Assembly: GCA_002070115.1 (NCBI GenBank)
Contig: MWCO01000056.1
Coordinates: forward strand, 1-41,644
Direction: 5' to 3'
Source of the DNA: Deltaproteobacteria bacterium ADurb.Bin207
Lineage (GTDB): Bacteria; Myxococcota_A; Polyangia; Polyangiales; Polyangiaceae
DNA length: 41,644 nt
This document shows, one piece after another, positions 1-9,729 of this stretch. The notes beneath the pieces were generated by a model. That model had not been told where the DNA came from. It worked only from the letters and a program-made list of their open reading frames with translations, and ran no database searches. Within the stretch, counting starts at the first letter, position 1. Each line of letters opens with the position of its first letter. Both the position numbers and the translations under genes were made by a program.

Positions 1-1482
1 GGTGGCAGGAGGGGATTGTGGTTGAAGGACGACCCATCCGGTGATTCCCGCGCCGATGCCGAGGATGGTGGTTCCGAGGATGAAGGCAGTTTTGGGCCAA
101 CGGGATTTGGGAGGTGGTGACGAATCGGTGGTGGGGATGGACCCAGAGGAGTCGATAAGGTTCAGCCCGTTGTTGGCGAGAATTTCGTCATCGAAATGGG
201 GCAAAGGATCGTCGCTGGGAGAAGATACGACAGCGTATTCGCCGGAGCCGGGGCGAATGGTTTGCGCGGTGCGGATAGGATCGTGTGCGTCTGGGGGGGG
301 AGGTAATTCATGGTTCGGAGGGTGAGGTTGTTGTGATGGGCGATTGAAGCTGAGATCGCCGACATCGATGCGTTCGGTGGGGGCGGCGAGTCCTCGTGGG
401 CTATGGATCGCAGAGTCGGTGCCGAGTTCGGCCAGAGGCAGCAAGATAGGGCCGGAGGCTTCGGACAGGGGAGTTGAACTCGTTCGCAGGTCAGCGCGTT
501 TGATGGCTTCAGCCAAGGCCATGCGTCGTCGGTTGCCTGATTCTCCCAGCAAGTTTTGCACGAAGGTGCCGACATCGGCTACGTCGGTACGGCGCCGGGT
601 GGGAGGGAATACACGGCTGAGGGCATCGGCCATATCTTTGGCGGAAGCGAAACGTTGGGTGATATCTCGAGAAAGGGCGCGATGGATGGCGGATTCGAGG
701 GGACGAGGAAATTGCGGATCGACGAATCGAGGGGAGGGAAGGTCGTTATGCAGAATGTTGTGCAGGGTTGCGATATCGTTTTCGCCTCGGAACGGGTGTT
801 TTCCTGTGGTGATCTGATACAGGACGATACCCATGGCAAACACGTCGGTTCTGCGATCCACGTGTTGTCCAAGGGCTTGTTCTGGGGCCATATAGGGCGC
901 TTTGCCTTTGATTTGGCCTGCGGTGGTTTCGCTGGTCGTGCGTCCCGCGGCTTTGGCAACACCGAAGTCCACGAGTTTCACCACGCCGTCGTACGTGATC
1001 ATGATGTTTTGGGGGGAGATGTCCCGATGGACCAAGCCTAGAAGGGTGCCGTCCACATTTTTGAGTTCGTGGGCGGCGTGAAGACCGCGGCAGGCATCGA
1101 TGATGATTTGGACGGCAATTTCAAGGGGTATTCGTTCTTTTTTTTTGTTTTGGGTACGGAGAACGGTTGCTAGCGATTCTCCGTCGACGTACTCCATGAC
1201 CTGGAACAGGATTCCGTCTTGTTCACCGAGGTCCATGATTTCGACGACGTTGGGATGATGGATGAGCGCGGCGATTTGAGCTTCATCGAGGAACATCTGC
1301 TCGAACATGGGATCGTCCGAGAGCATGGGGAGCATGGTTTTGATCGCCACGGTTTTGGAGAATCCGCGGGAGCCTTTGAGGCGAGCGGCCCATACGGCGG
1401 CCATACCGCCTTTCGCGATGGGGACGAGGAATTCGAATCGCCCAATGGTTGCCCCGGGGCGGATGTCATCGAGGGAATTCAT
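1..1482 (-). CDS. Transmembrane Ser/Thr protein kinase, C-terminus outside the window
   Basis: This reading frame stays open on the minus strand from an ATG at 1482-1480 to base 1, giving 494 residues with no stop, so the gene continues beyond the left edge. It is a Hanks-type kinase: a Gly-rich loop (AKGGMAAVW, about 23-31), VAIK with the ATP-anchoring Lys48, the catalytic loop HRDISPQN (152-159), DFG at 172-174 and an APE motif at 199-201. The kinase domain ends near 290. It is followed by a Pro/Ser-rich low-complexity linker and one hydrophobic segment near 465-487 (AFILGTTILGIGAGITGW core), so the kinase is cytoplasmic and the unseen C-terminal part is probably an extracytoplasmic sensor. 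All catalytic residues are present, so it should be active. Kinases of this layout are abundant in myxobacteria. An A9 run in the coding strand (1138-1146) encodes consecutive Lys. The gene is divergent from gatB. The substrate is unknown. Confidence 0.93.
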   Translation of the reverse strand, partial: MNSLDDIRPGATIGRFEFLVPIAKGGMAAVWAARLKGSRGFSKTVAIKTMLPMLSDDPMFEQMFLDEAQIAALIHHPNVVEIMDLGEQDGILFQVMEYVDGESLATVLRTQNKKKERIPLEIAVQIIIDACRGLHAAHELKNVDGTLLGLVHRDISPQNIMITYDGVVKLVDFGVAKAAGRTTSETTAGQIKGKAPYMAPEQALGQHVDRRTDVFAMGIVLYQITTGKHPFRGENDIATLHNILHNDLPSPRFVDPQFPRPLESAIHRALSRDITQRFASAKDMADALSRVFPPTRRRTDVADVGTFVQNLLGESGNRRRMALAEAIKRADLRTSSTPLSEASGPILLPLAELGTDSAIHSPRGLAAPTERIDVGDLSFNRPSQQPHPPNHELPPPPDAHDPIRTAQTIRPGSGEYAVVSSPSDDPLPHFDDEILANNGLNLIDSSGSIPTTDSSPPPKSRWPKTAFILGTTILGIGAGITGWVVLQPQSPPAT

Positions 1483-1736
1483 GAGGGCTCAGGTTCCAAG
1501 CAGACTCCCAAAGGTTTGGCATTGACACAAGGGGGTAGGCATTCCTTTTTTCGGTTTGGTCGACGGTTTCGATGGTATGCGTCCGCACTCAGTATGTATT
1601 TTCATCTCGTATTGAGCGGGCGTCGGTGCTTGGTTATGGGCAAGCAATGAAAAAAACGAGAAATTGGCTTGAGCAATATCCCCCATCTTTTTTTTATCTT
1701 GTAGGTGAGAAGCATCCCGTGGGGAAAGAAAAAATC

Positions 1737-1781
1737 ATGGTTCGCGAGTGCTGTTGTTGGGTGGTTGGATGGGTATGGTAA
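1737..1781 (+). CDS. Possible 14-residue Cys/Trp-rich leader peptide before gatB
   Basis: A short frame ATG...TAA encodes [14 protein letters not shown]. It is preceded by GGGGAAAG at 1721-1728, about 8 bases from the ATG, a plausible ribosome binding site. Its stop lies just past the likely gatB start (ATG 1775), so translation of the two could be coupled. Three Cys in a row and three Trp in 14 codons resemble leader peptides that sense amino-acid or tRNA supply, but no terminator/antiterminator pair is evident. It may be chance. Confidence 0.2.
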   Translation: MVRECCCWVVGWVW

Positions 1782-3208
1782 CCGATCCTGGGTATGAACC
1801 GGTCATAGGTCTCGAGATTCACGCGCAGCTTCGGACCCGGACCAAGTTATTTTGCGGATGTTTGGCAGATTTTGGGGCGGCGCCCAATACGCGCTTGTGT
1901 CCCGTTTGCATGGGGTTGCCCGGGGCGTTACCGACACTCAACCGGCAAGCGGTAGCGTTGGCGGTTAGGGCCGCCCTCGGGTTGGGGTGTCGAATTGGTG
2001 CGCGAAGTGTATTTACGCGAAAACATTACTTTTATCCGGATTTGCCCAAGGGATATCAAATCACACAAGGCGATTTCCCGTTAGGGACAGACGGAACGGT
2101 TCACTTGGCTGCGGGAATGGATAGTTCCGTTCTGGAGCGGGTGATTCGGGTCGAGCGTTTGCATCTCGAAGAGGATACGGGCAAGAGCGTTCATCATGCC
2201 GAATATGGTTTGGTGGATTTGAACCGTGCTGGGATTCCGTTGATCGAGATCGTGACCTTGCCCGATTTGCGTTCGAGCCAGGAGGCTTCTGATTGTTTGG
2301 GTGAGATTCGCAACGTGTTGATGCGTCTCGAGGTATGTGACGGAAACATGGAGGAGGGAAGCCTCCGATGTGATGTCAACATATCGGTGCGGAAGTCTTC
2401 GGGTGAGTTGGGATCGCGGGTGGAGGTGAAGAACCTGAATTCGTTTCGTTTCATTCGTCGGGCGATTGGTTATGAGCAAGCTCGGCAGGCTGAGATACTT
2501 CGAAGCGGCGGGCAGGTACAGCCGGAGACGCGAGGGTGGAACGAACGGGAGGGCAAGACGTATACGTTGCGTTCCAAGGTTAGCTCGAACGATTATCGGA
2601 TGGTGGATGAGCCTGATTTGTTGCCGCTCGACCTTTCGCGGGACTGGGTTCGAAAGCAGCAGGCGCAATTGCCGGAGCTTCCCTATCAAACGCGAAAGCG
2701 TTATGCGTCGCTTGGTTTGTCTCGTGACATGGTCATCACGTTGCATTCGCAGAAGTGGCTCATGGATCTATTTGATGAAGTGATGGAATTGGGGTTGGAG
2801 CCGAGTGGTATTGCGAATTTTTTGGCGACGGAGGTTCTTCGAGATGCTGGGCAGGGGGCTCCGATTCGGGCTTGGCAGGTTGGGGAGCTGATGGGGCTTG
2901 TGGCGGAGGGAACGATTTCGGGCAAGCAGATGAAAGAATTGTATGGGTGGGTAAAAAGCACGGACGAGTCGCCCAGGCAGGTTGCGGTAGAGCGGGGATT
3001 GCGGTGTGTGGCGGATGAGTCCACCGTATTTTTGGTATGTGAACGTGTGGTGACCTCGAATGCGCAGATGGTGCATAAGTATCGCCAAGGCAAAAAAGGG
3101 CTCATGGGATATTTCATGGCTGAGGTGATGAAGCAAACCCAAGGCAGTGCGGATCCGCGTGTAGCTACCGCGATTTTGCAACGGATGCTGGAAGAAGAGC
3201 AGGTGTAG
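1775..3208 (+). CDS. gatB: Aspartyl/glutamyl-tRNA amidotransferase subunit B
   Basis: GatB is the tRNA-binding kinase subunit of GatCAB. It phosphorylates Glu or Asp mischarged on tRNA-Gln or tRNA-Asn so that ammonia from GatA can amidate it. The family N-terminus [13 protein letters not shown] is clear, followed by the zinc-site pattern CGC...CPVC of Zn-type GatB, the GDFPLG and EEDTGKS blocks, and DVNISVR. The C-terminus is the helical YqeY-like tail, ending [13 protein letters not shown]. The length of 477 residues is normal. Start choice: ATGs at 1769 and 1775 and a GTG at 1748 are all in frame; 1775 gives the usual short lead before YEPVIGLE. No strong Shine-Dalgarno sequence decides it. 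gatA and gatC are not adjacent, and the amidase at 35909 is not an obvious GatA. It is the first gene of a likely operon with mtnA (46-base gap) and lipA. Confidence 0.97.
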   Translation: MVTDPGYEPVIGLEIHAQLRTRTKLFCGCLADFGAAPNTRLCPVCMGLPGALPTLNRQAVALAVRAALGLGCRIGARSVFTRKHYFYPDLPKGYQITQGDFPLGTDGTVHLAAGMDSSVLERVIRVERLHLEEDTGKSVHHAEYGLVDLNRAGIPLIEIVTLPDLRSSQEASDCLGEIRNVLMRLEVCDGNMEEGSLRCDVNISVRKSSGELGSRVEVKNLNSFRFIRRAIGYEQARQAEILRSGGQVQPETRGWNEREGKTYTLRSKVSSNDYRMVDEPDLLPLDLSRDWVRKQQAQLPELPYQTRKRYASLGLSRDMVITLHSQKWLMDLFDEVMELGLEPSGIANFLATEVLRDAGQGAPIRAWQVGELMGLVAEGTISGKQMKELYGWVKSTDESPRQVAVERGLRCVADESTVFLVCERVVTSNAQMVHKYRQGKKGLMGYFMAEVMKQTQGSADPRVATAILQRMLEEEQV

Positions 3209-3254
3209 TCCGAAAGGCTTGACCTTGGCTTTTCTTGCGGCAACAGGTAAAAAA

Positions 3255-4358
3255 ATGGACGAATTGCGAATGGCCAGGACACTTCCGGTCGAGGTTCCGA
3301 TTTCGGGAGCGAGTTATTCCGCTGTCGAATTGGCGGATGAAAACGATCGGGTGTGGATGATGGATCAGCGTCTTCTTCCTTGGCAGGAGGCGTATAGGGA
3401 GATTCGGACTGTCGAACGAGTGGCGGAGGGCATTCGCCAGATGGTGATACGGGGAGCGCCTGCGATTGGAATTGCGGCGGCATATGGAATGGTATTGGCA
3501 GCGGCAGCTTGTCGCGGCGACGCGGGGGACTACGAGCGTGTGATGAAGCAGGCGGGGGATTTGCTTCGGCAAGCGCGTCCCACGGCGGTGAATTTGGGTT
3601 GGGCGGTGGACATGGTGGTGGGGACTTTGTCGCAGCATGCGGATTTAGGGTATGAGGAGCGGATACGGGTAGTGGCGGAATTGGCGCGACGTATTCACGA
3701 GCAGGATGTGGCGGCATGCAAAGCGATGGGCAAGTTGGGAGCGGAGCGCATTCGGGATGGGGCGACCGTCCTTACCCATTGCAATGCGGGAGCGTTGGCA
3801 ACGGGGGGATATGGTACGGCGCTAGGGGTGATTCGAGCGGCGCGAGAGGCTGGCAAGGCGGTGCATGTTCTTGCGGACGAGACTCGTCCGTATTGGCAAG
3901 GCGTTCGTTTGACGGCGTGGGAGCTTCATCGAGACGGGATATCGGTCGAGGTCATCACCGATGGGATGGCGGCGCATCATTTTTCCCAGGGAGAGATAGA
4001 CCATGTGGTGGTGGGGTCCGATCGAATTGCCCGTAATGGGGATGTAGCGAATAAGATAGGGACCTACAGTGTGGCGTGTCTGGCAAGGATGCACGATCGT
4101 CCATTTTTCGTGGCAGCGCCTTTCAGCACGGTGGATTTGGTGTGTCCGACAGGGCGGGACATCCCGATTGAGCAGCGCGAATCCAGGGAGGTGACGGTCA
4201 TAGGGGAGCGGGATTATGCGCCGATTGGAGTGATGGCGCGGTATCCGGCATTCGATGTGACGCCGCACGATTTGGTGTCGGCGATATTTACGGAACGGGG
4301 GGTTGTGGATCCGGTTGACGAGCGGGGGGTAATGGCATTGGCAGGGAGGATGGGATGA
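3255..4358 (+). CDS. mtnA: S-methyl-5-thioribose-1-phosphate isomerase
   Basis: MtnA converts 5-methylthioribose-1-phosphate to methylthioribulose-1-phosphate in the methionine salvage pathway. The eIF2B-like fold signature is clear: [13 protein letters not shown] near the N-terminus, [30 protein letters not shown] with the catalytic Cys176, [11 protein letters not shown], and [18 protein letters not shown] with the catalytic Asp256. Its 367 residues fit the family. I place the start at ATG 3255 (MDELRM). A longer frame reaches back to 3219, and ATG 3270 (MARTLP) is also possible. It overlaps lipA by four bases (ATGA), a sign of translational coupling. No other methionine-salvage genes are visible in the window, so the rest of the pathway must lie elsewhere. 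Confidence 0.97.
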   Translation: MDELRMARTLPVEVPISGASYSAVELADENDRVWMMDQRLLPWQEAYREIRTVERVAEGIRQMVIRGAPAIGIAAAYGMVLAAAACRGDAGDYERVMKQAGDLLRQARPTAVNLGWAVDMVVGTLSQHADLGYEERIRVVAELARRIHEQDVAACKAMGKLGAERIRDGATVLTHCNAGALATGGYGTALGVIRAAREAGKAVHVLADETRPYWQGVRLTAWELHRDGISVEVITDGMAAHHFSQGEIDHVVVGSDRIARNGDVANKIGTYSVACLARMHDRPFFVAAPFSTVDLVCPTGRDIPIEQRESREVTVIGERDYAPIGVMARYPAFDVTPHDLVSAIFTERGVVDPVDERGVMALAGRMG

Positions 4359-5236
4359 GCGAACAAGCGCGCAAGCCGCCATGGCTCAAGGTGTTGGCGC
4401 CGGGAGGTCCGAACTACACACGAATCAAGGGAACGCTTTCCCAGCTAGATTTACACACGGTGTGTCAGGAGGCGCGTTGTCCGAATGTAGGAGAATGCTG
4501 GAGGGAAGGCACGGCGACCGTGATGATCCTGGGGGATACATGCACGCGGGGCTGTCGTTTTTGCGCGGTAACGTCTGGGCATCCGGTGGGGGTAGACGAT
4601 ACGGAGCCGGAGCGAGTAGCGCGAGCGGTGGTTGAACTTGGGCTTCGTTACGTGGTGTTGACGATGGTCAATCGGGATGATCTTTCCGATGGAGGGGCTT
4701 CGCATGTGGCGCGCACGGTGCGTCGGTTGCATGAACTGGGCGACGGATTGTTGGTGGAGGCGTTGGTTGGAGACTTTCAGGGAAGCGAGCGGGACATTGA
4801 TACGGTGCTTGCGGGGGGGCCGGACGTATTTGCGCATAACGTCGAGGTTGTTCGTCGAATGACCCGGCGAGTTCGAGATGCGCGTTGTGATTATGACCGT
4901 TCGCTGGCGGTGTTGGCGTATGCGAAAAAGCGTGTTCCTGAGCGATTTATCAAGTCGAGTTTGATGGTAGGAGCGGGGGAGACGGACGAGGAGGTGGAGG
5001 TCTGTCTGTCGGATTTGCGGCAGGTGGGGGTAGATATTGTGACGGTGGGGCAATATTTGCGACCATCACCGAAACATATGCCCGTGGACCGCTATGTGGA
5101 GCCGGAACGGTTCGAGGCGTATCGTCGGATGGGCGAGCGAATGGGGTTTCGATTTGTGGCGAGTGGTCCTTTGGTTCGTTCGAGTTATCGAGCGGCGGAG
5201 GCATTTGTGCGAGCGGAAAGAGGAGTGGTTGACTGA
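4355..5236 (+). CDS. lipA: Lipoyl synthase, radical SAM
   Basis: LipA inserts two sulfur atoms into protein-bound octanoyl groups to make lipoyl cofactors. Both iron-sulfur motifs are intact: the auxiliary cluster Cys37-x4-Cys42-x5-Cys48 ([12 protein letters not shown]) and the radical SAM Cys63-x3-Cys67-x2-Cys70 (CTRGCRFC). Other family blocks present are [37 protein letters not shown] and the C-terminal SGPLVRSSY with the conserved Arg-Ser-Ser-Tyr. Its 293 residues are typical. The start ATG overlaps the mtnA stop. Lipoylated substrates are expected nearby: the E2 subunit at 9730 has a lipoyl Lys. No octanoyl transferase gene (lipB) is seen in the window. Confidence 0.97.
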   Translation: MSEQARKPPWLKVLAPGGPNYTRIKGTLSQLDLHTVCQEARCPNVGECWREGTATVMILGDTCTRGCRFCAVTSGHPVGVDDTEPERVARAVVELGLRYVVLTMVNRDDLSDGGASHVARTVRRLHELGDGLLVEALVGDFQGSERDIDTVLAGGPDVFAHNVEVVRRMTRRVRDARCDYDRSLAVLAYAKKRVPERFIKSSLMVGAGETDEEVEVCLSDLRQVGVDIVTVGQYLRPSPKHMPVDRYVEPERFEAYRRMGERMGFRFVASGPLVRSSYRAAEAFVRAERGVVD

Positions 5237-5407
5237 AAGATATGGGGTAAGGTGGATGGCTCCTCGGCTCTTTCGGTGGGGATGCTTTCCGATGGGCAGA
5301 GAACGTGCTACAACGGTGGGAGTGACTTGCTTGGACACCCGCCGTCCGTATCCCATCGTGACTCGATGTGCCGTGGGAGAATCGGAGCTGTGAAGGAGAA
5401 TACGGTT

Positions 5408-6697
5408 ATGAATAGCTGGAAAGGCCTTGCGATTGCGACGAGTCTCGCCGCGTTGGTGGTGGGAGTGGTGGTAGCTTGTGGTGGGGATGATGAAGACAAC
5501 GGCGGTTCCGGGGGGAGTTCTGCGAGCAGTGGTTCGGGGGGAACGGCTGGGAAAGGCGGATCGGGGACCGGCGGTTCTGCTGCGGACAGCGGTTCAGGAG
5601 GATCGTACATCATCACCGAGGGGGGAGTAGGGGATACTTCTTATCCGGACGGTTTCGATCCGGACGCCGCGTGTGCGTCGCAGGACTTCAAAGCGACGTT
5701 GACGGCGGCGAATCTACTTTTTGTGATTGACCGCACGGGATCGATGAATTGCAACCCTCCGCCGACGACGGACAGTGAGAAGTGTGAAGTGCAGCCGGTG
5801 AAGGAGAACCCGAACGAGCCATCGAAGTGGGAGATTACGCGTGATGCGTTGACGGCGGCGTGGCAGGGGCTTGTGAATTCGGATCCACTGCCTTCGGTGG
5901 GGGTGATGCTTTTCAACAACGATGATTTCTGTGGTTTTCCAGCGAGCCCTGATGTCGTTGTGGGCCCGATGAACGATCCGCAACTCAACGAGTTGGTGTT
6001 GAAGCTTGGGGAGGTAAAGCCCAAGGGGGCTACGCCTATCATTGGGGCGACGATGAGTGCGTACAATTATTTGTGGAAAAACAAGGACTCGTTTACGGGC
6101 AACAAGTTTGTGGTGTTGTTGACGGATGGGGCGGAGACGTGTGACAAGGATGTGGCTTCGAAGGCGTATCTCATTGGAAAGGCGAATGAGGCGGCATCGG
6201 TGGGGATTCGGACGTTCGTGCTTGGAGCGCCGGGAAGCGAGCGAGAGCGAGCGTTTTTGTCACAGATCGCTTGGGCTGGGGGAACGGCAAAGTCAGCAAC
6301 GTGTGATCATTCCGGTTCGGATCCGGAGGTGGGGGATTGCCACATGGACATGACGTTGCAGAATATGAACTTCGCGCAGGAACTGCAGAAGAACCTGGAA
6401 GCGATCAGTGGCGAGGCGCTGTCGTGCGAGTTTGAGGTACCGCAGCCGGGGCCGAACGATCCGGCGATCGATTATAATAAGGTGAACGTGGTATATACGC
6501 ACGGGGATGGTACGAAAGAGACGATTCCCCAAGACACGACCGTGGAATGTTCCGACCCAACGAATGCGGGTTGGCAGTACTATGACAACAAATCAAAAAT
6601 CGTGTTATGTGGTTCGGTCTGCGACAAGGTCAAGTCGGATCCCAAAGCTTCGATTTCGATCGAGCTTGGATGTGTGACGGTGGTGGTGCCGAAATAA
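5408..6697 (+). CDS. von Willebrand factor A domain lipoprotein
   Basis: The start at ATG 5408 has AAGGAG at 5392-5397. It opens a lipoprotein signal peptide (MNSWKGLAIATSLAALVVGV core) ending in a lipobox before the Cys of VVACGG. A Gly/Ser-rich linker of about 60 residues follows, typical of myxobacterial surface lipoproteins. A vWA domain begins at LLFVIDRTGSM, a MIDAS motif with Thr in the first Ser position (DxTxS), followed later by LLTDGAETC. The C-terminal third has paired Cys residues (CDHSG...GDCHMDM, CEFEVP, LCGSVC, LGC) likely in disulfides. Length is 429 residues. It is probably an outer-membrane or surface adhesive or scaffold lipoprotein; its ligand is unknown. A second protein of similar layout is at 31189. 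Confidence 0.88.
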   Translation: MNSWKGLAIATSLAALVVGVVVACGGDDEDNGGSGGSSASSGSGGTAGKGGSGTGGSAADSGSGGSYIITEGGVGDTSYPDGFDPDAACASQDFKATLTAANLLFVIDRTGSMNCNPPPTTDSEKCEVQPVKENPNEPSKWEITRDALTAAWQGLVNSDPLPSVGVMLFNNDDFCGFPASPDVVVGPMNDPQLNELVLKLGEVKPKGATPIIGATMSAYNYLWKNKDSFTGNKFVVLLTDGAETCDKDVASKAYLIGKANEAASVGIRTFVLGAPGSERERAFLSQIAWAGGTAKSATCDHSGSDPEVGDCHMDMTLQNMNFAQELQKNLEAISGEALSCEFEVPQPGPNDPAIDYNKVNVVYTHGDGTKETIPQDTTVECSDPTNAGWQYYDNKSKIVLCGSVCDKVKSDPKASISIELGCVTVVVPK

Positions 6698-6726
6698 CGC
6701 TTCTTCTTTCGATAACGGTCGTTATT
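6693..6726. promoter_or_regulatory. Inverted repeat upstream of the TerB-like gene
   Basis: ATAACG-GT-CGTTAT (6712-6725) is a perfect 6+6 palindrome, and a further AATAACG copy lies at 6693-6699. It sits between the vWA lipoprotein stop and the TerB-like start. It could be an operator or a weak hairpin; there is no T tract to suggest a terminator. Confidence 0.25.
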
Positions 6727-6763
6727 CCAAGACAATTCAACTCGAGAGGCAGACGATTTCCTC

Positions 6764-7336
6764 ATGTCCCGCACGGATTTTTTGTCCAAGGTAGCTCGGC
6801 GAGTGGCTGAGCCGGCAAGCAATGCTCCTCCTGGTGTCAAGAATTCGATTCTCACCGTGGCCGCGGGGTCTTATGGCCTACGTCCGGGTGGGGATGACGT
6901 CACCATGCCGACGGGTTTTGATCCAAGAGCCGCCGCACTTTTCGAGAGCATCGTGGAGGCGTCGTATCTCGTGGCCACGGCGGACGGTGTGTTCGATGAT
7001 GCGGAGAAGAACGCATTTAGGACGATAGTATTGGAGGCGTGTCGAGGCGCGGTGGCTTCGGACTCGCTTGAAGCATTGCTTGCGGATTTGGCGGATCAAC
7101 TCGAAGAGGATGGTCTGGACCATCGTGTGCAAATGGTGTCCAAAACCATCAATAGGACGGATCAGCAGCGGGAGGTGTTGCGCATTGCCACGTTTTTGGC
7201 TTTTGCCTCGGGGGGCGTGAGCGATGCGGAACTCGACGTCATCGAGAAAATGAGCCGTGCCTTCGAGATTGACGACGCTGAGATGCAGTCTGTCTTGAAA
7301 GAAGTGAAGCAAGCGATCGACGAAGCCCAAGGTTGA
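6764..7336 (+). CDS. TerB-like (tellurite-resistance fold) protein
   Basis: The 190-residue protein has the all-alpha TerB/DjlA-like architecture in its central and C-terminal part: an acidic metal-site loop ATADGVFDDAEK near residues 70-80, and a second, partner motif FASGGVSDAELDVIEKM. TerB-like domains often bind metal ions and appear in stress-related or membrane-associated complexes. The molecular role of this one is not known, and tellurite resistance should not be assumed because no other ter genes are here. No signal peptide is seen. The start is the ATG at 6764, with GAGAGG upstream at somewhat long spacing. A second TerB-like gene lies at 35406 but is not closely similar. Confidence 0.7.
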   Translation: MSRTDFLSKVARRVAEPASNAPPGVKNSILTVAAGSYGLRPGGDDVTMPTGFDPRAAALFESIVEASYLVATADGVFDDAEKNAFRTIVLEACRGAVASDSLEALLADLADQLEEDGLDHRVQMVSKTINRTDQQREVLRIATFLAFASGGVSDAELDVIEKMSRAFEIDDAEMQSVLKEVKQAIDEAQG

Positions 7337-7374
7337 CGTCGCGCTCATTGTCCAATCACGTCTGCGTTTTTTTT
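7335..7374 (+). terminator. Possible weak terminator after the TerB-like gene
   Basis: GACGT (7335-7339) can pair with ACGTC (7358-7362), followed by eight T residues at 7367-7374. The stem is short and its loop is long (18 bases), so this is only a weak candidate separating the TerB-like gene from the dehydrogenase genes. Confidence 0.25.
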
Positions 7375-7507
7375 GCACACCGTTCGCAACCATTGAGGTT
7401 CGTCGTGCATCCAAAGCAGCGGTCGTCGACCGTCCCGACGGTTGGCCTTCCGCTGCTGCGAGTAAAATGCCATTGACTGTCCGCATAACCCTGGATTCGG
7501 AAAATCA

Positions 7508-8626
7508 ATGAATGCCGTGAATCGATCCGATTCTCAATCTTCGTTGGAAGTGCTTCATGTCTTGCGTGACGATGGAACCGTGGATCCTGCCACGGACCCG
7601 CGTCTTTCGGCGGATGATGTGCTCAGGTTGTACGCCGCGATGGTGAGGACGCGTCGAATCGACGAGCGGCTGGTCAATTTGCAGCGGCAGGGAAGAATTG
7701 GTTTTCACATCGGTTCTTGGGGGGAGGAGGCGTCGGTGGTGGGCGCGGCCTATGCGATGCGTTCGCAGGACTATATGTTTCCGGCGTATCGTGAGTTTGG
7801 GGCCGCGCTTTTTCGAGGCTTTTCTCTTCAACGCTACATGGACAATATGTTCGGCAACGCGAATGATCCGGTGAAAGGTCGACAGATGCCGGATCATTAT
7901 TCGTGTGTGGCGGCCAAGTTCGGATCGGTGAGTTCGCCCATTGGCACGCAGATGACGCACGCGGTTGGTTTTGCGTGGGGTGCGAAAATACGGGGCGAGG
8001 ATATCGTGACCCTGTCGTTTTTCGGGGAGGGCTCGACCAGCAGCAATGAGTTTCACAATGCAATGAATTTTGCAGGTGTGTTTCATGTGCCCACGGTTCT
8101 GTTTTGTCGTAACAATCATTGGGCCATCAGTGTGCCGTCGGAGCGCCAATCGGCTTCTGCCACGTTTGCGGAGAAGGGAACTGCCTATGGGGTGCGTTTC
8201 GTCCGATGTGACGGCAATGATGTATTGGCGGTGATTCGCGCCACGAGGGATGCGGTAGAGCGTGCTGCCGCGGGGGGAGGGCCGACGCTGGTGGAGGCGT
8301 TGACGTATCGTATGTCGGGGCATTCGACGAGTGATGATCCGACGATATATCGTTCGGAGCAGCAACTCGAACCTTGGCGTCGACGGGATCCCATCGAGCG
8401 ACTGCGGCAGCATTTGGGTGTGCTTGGTGTATGGGATGACGCGAAGGAAGAGAAATTGGCGACCGAGATTGAGGCAGAGATACAGGCAGCGGTCGACAAT
8501 GCGGAGGCGACGGAAGCGCCGTCGTTGTCGTCGATGTTCGACGATGTATTCAAAGACTTGCCGTGGCATCTTCGTGAGCAGCGGGACGAGCTGCTGGGTG
8601 GACCGAGAGCGTCAGGGCATCATTGA
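7508..8626 (+). CDS. bkdA1: Branched-chain 2-oxoacid dehydrogenase E1 component, alpha subunit
   Basis: E1 alpha binds thiamine diphosphate and, with E1 beta, decarboxylates branched-chain 2-oxoacids before passing the acyl group to lipoyl-E2. Visible family features are GRIGFHIGSWGEEA near the start, the GRQMPDHYS loop, SSPIGTQMTHAVGFAWG, the TPP-binding FFGEGSTSSNEFHNAMNF...RNN, and the phosphorylation-loop equivalent YRMSGHSTSDDPT. The RNNHWAISVP block favours the branched-chain type over pyruvate dehydrogenase. Its 372 residues are normal. It is first in a cluster with E1 beta (54-base gap) and E2. With E1 beta broken, the function of the complex is in doubt. Confidence 0.94.
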   Translation: MNAVNRSDSQSSLEVLHVLRDDGTVDPATDPRLSADDVLRLYAAMVRTRRIDERLVNLQRQGRIGFHIGSWGEEASVVGAAYAMRSQDYMFPAYREFGAALFRGFSLQRYMDNMFGNANDPVKGRQMPDHYSCVAAKFGSVSSPIGTQMTHAVGFAWGAKIRGEDIVTLSFFGEGSTSSNEFHNAMNFAGVFHVPTVLFCRNNHWAISVPSERQSASATFAEKGTAYGVRFVRCDGNDVLAVIRATRDAVERAAAGGGPTLVEALTYRMSGHSTSDDPTIYRSEQQLEPWRRRDPIERLRQHLGVLGVWDDAKEEKLATEIEAEIQAAVDNAEATEAPSLSSMFDDVFKDLPWHLREQRDELLGGPRASGHH

Positions 8627-8680
8627 CAAAGCGGATAGACAAGGGCCGTAGAGGTCTTGCATACAGGAGGGCAGCGATCG

Positions 8681-9639
8681 ATGCCTCGTATGAATATGGT
8701 TCAAGCCATCAATGACGCGCTTCGGTTGGAGATGCGACGGGAGGCGCGTGTCGTGGTTCTTGGGGAGGATGTGGGAAGACTCGGCGGTGTATTTCGTGTC
8801 ACGCAAGGGTTGTATGACGAGTTTGGGGAAGATCGGGTGATTGACACGCCGCTTTCGGAAGCGGGGATTATTGGGGCGGCCGTAGGGATGGCGATGTACG
8901 GACTCGTTCCGGTTCCGGAGATTTTCCCGCCTATGACCAAATCGTAAGTGAAGTCGCGAAGATGCGTCATAAGTCCGGGAATGAATACCAGTCGAAAATG
9001 GTCATTCGATCGCCCGTGGGAGGGGGAATACGAGGAGGGCATTATCATTCCCAATCCCCGGAGTCGCTATTCATTCACGTGGCGGGCTTGAAGGTTGTCT
9101 GTCCATCGAATCCGTATGATGCCAAGGGGTTGTTGATTGCGTCGATCCGCGACCCGGACCCGGTACTATTCTTTGAGCCGAAGCGGCTGTATCGTGCTGC
9201 CAAGGGTGAGGTTCCCGCGGAGGCGTATGAGGTGCCCTTGACATCGGCGGCAGTGCTCAGGCAGGGAACGGATGTTACGGTCGTGACGTGGGGAGCGATG
9301 GTGTATGAGGCGTTGGCGGCGGCGCAGAAGGCTGAGGAGCAGGGGGTATCTACGGAAGTCATTGATTTAAGAACACTTTGGCCGGTGGATATCGATACGA
9401 TCACGGCCAGCGTCGAAAAAACAGGCAGGGTCGTGGTGGTCCACGAAGCGCCGAAAACCTGTGGATTTGGAGCAGAAATCGTAGCGCTCCTCAATGAGCG
9501 GGTGTTTTGGCATCTCGAAGCGCCTCCAAAACGTGTGGCTGGTTTCGATACTCCTTTCCCATACACGCTCGAGATGGAGTACCTTCCCCTGGCGCACCGG
9601 ATCCTGCCTGCGATTCTGGAAAGCGCTCATACCGTTTGA
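8681..9639 (+). pseudogene. bkdA2: Branched-chain 2-oxoacid dehydrogenase E1 beta subunit, disrupted by a frameshifting deletion
   Basis: The start ATG 8681 has AGGAGG at 8665-8670. The first frame runs normally through [39 protein letters not shown] and VPVPEI, then goes out of frame and stops at TAA 8945-8947. The homologous continuation [15 protein letters not shown]...VIRSPVGGGIRGGHYHSQSPE is in another frame and runs intact to 9639, through the LRTLWPVD and HEAPKTCGFGAEI blocks. Family alignment predicts a stretch like QFADFIFPA between PEI and YDQ. About six residues of it are missing, so the lesion at 8918-8931 is best explained by a loss of about 19 bases, not a one-base error. As read, no full subunit can be made. 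A misassembly remains possible. The flanking E1 alpha and E2 genes are intact. Confidence 0.9.
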
Positions 9640-9729
9640 GTCGAGTATCAACGAGTGGATGACAGCGTCGAGGCGGCAGGTGCTGGCTTTGATGCAGATG
9701 ACGAGGACCGAACCACGGAGAGGCTGAGC

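Noticed and set aside
8918..8947. Programmed frameshift in E1 beta
   Set aside because: About six conserved residues are missing in addition to the change of frame, so slippage could not restore the protein.
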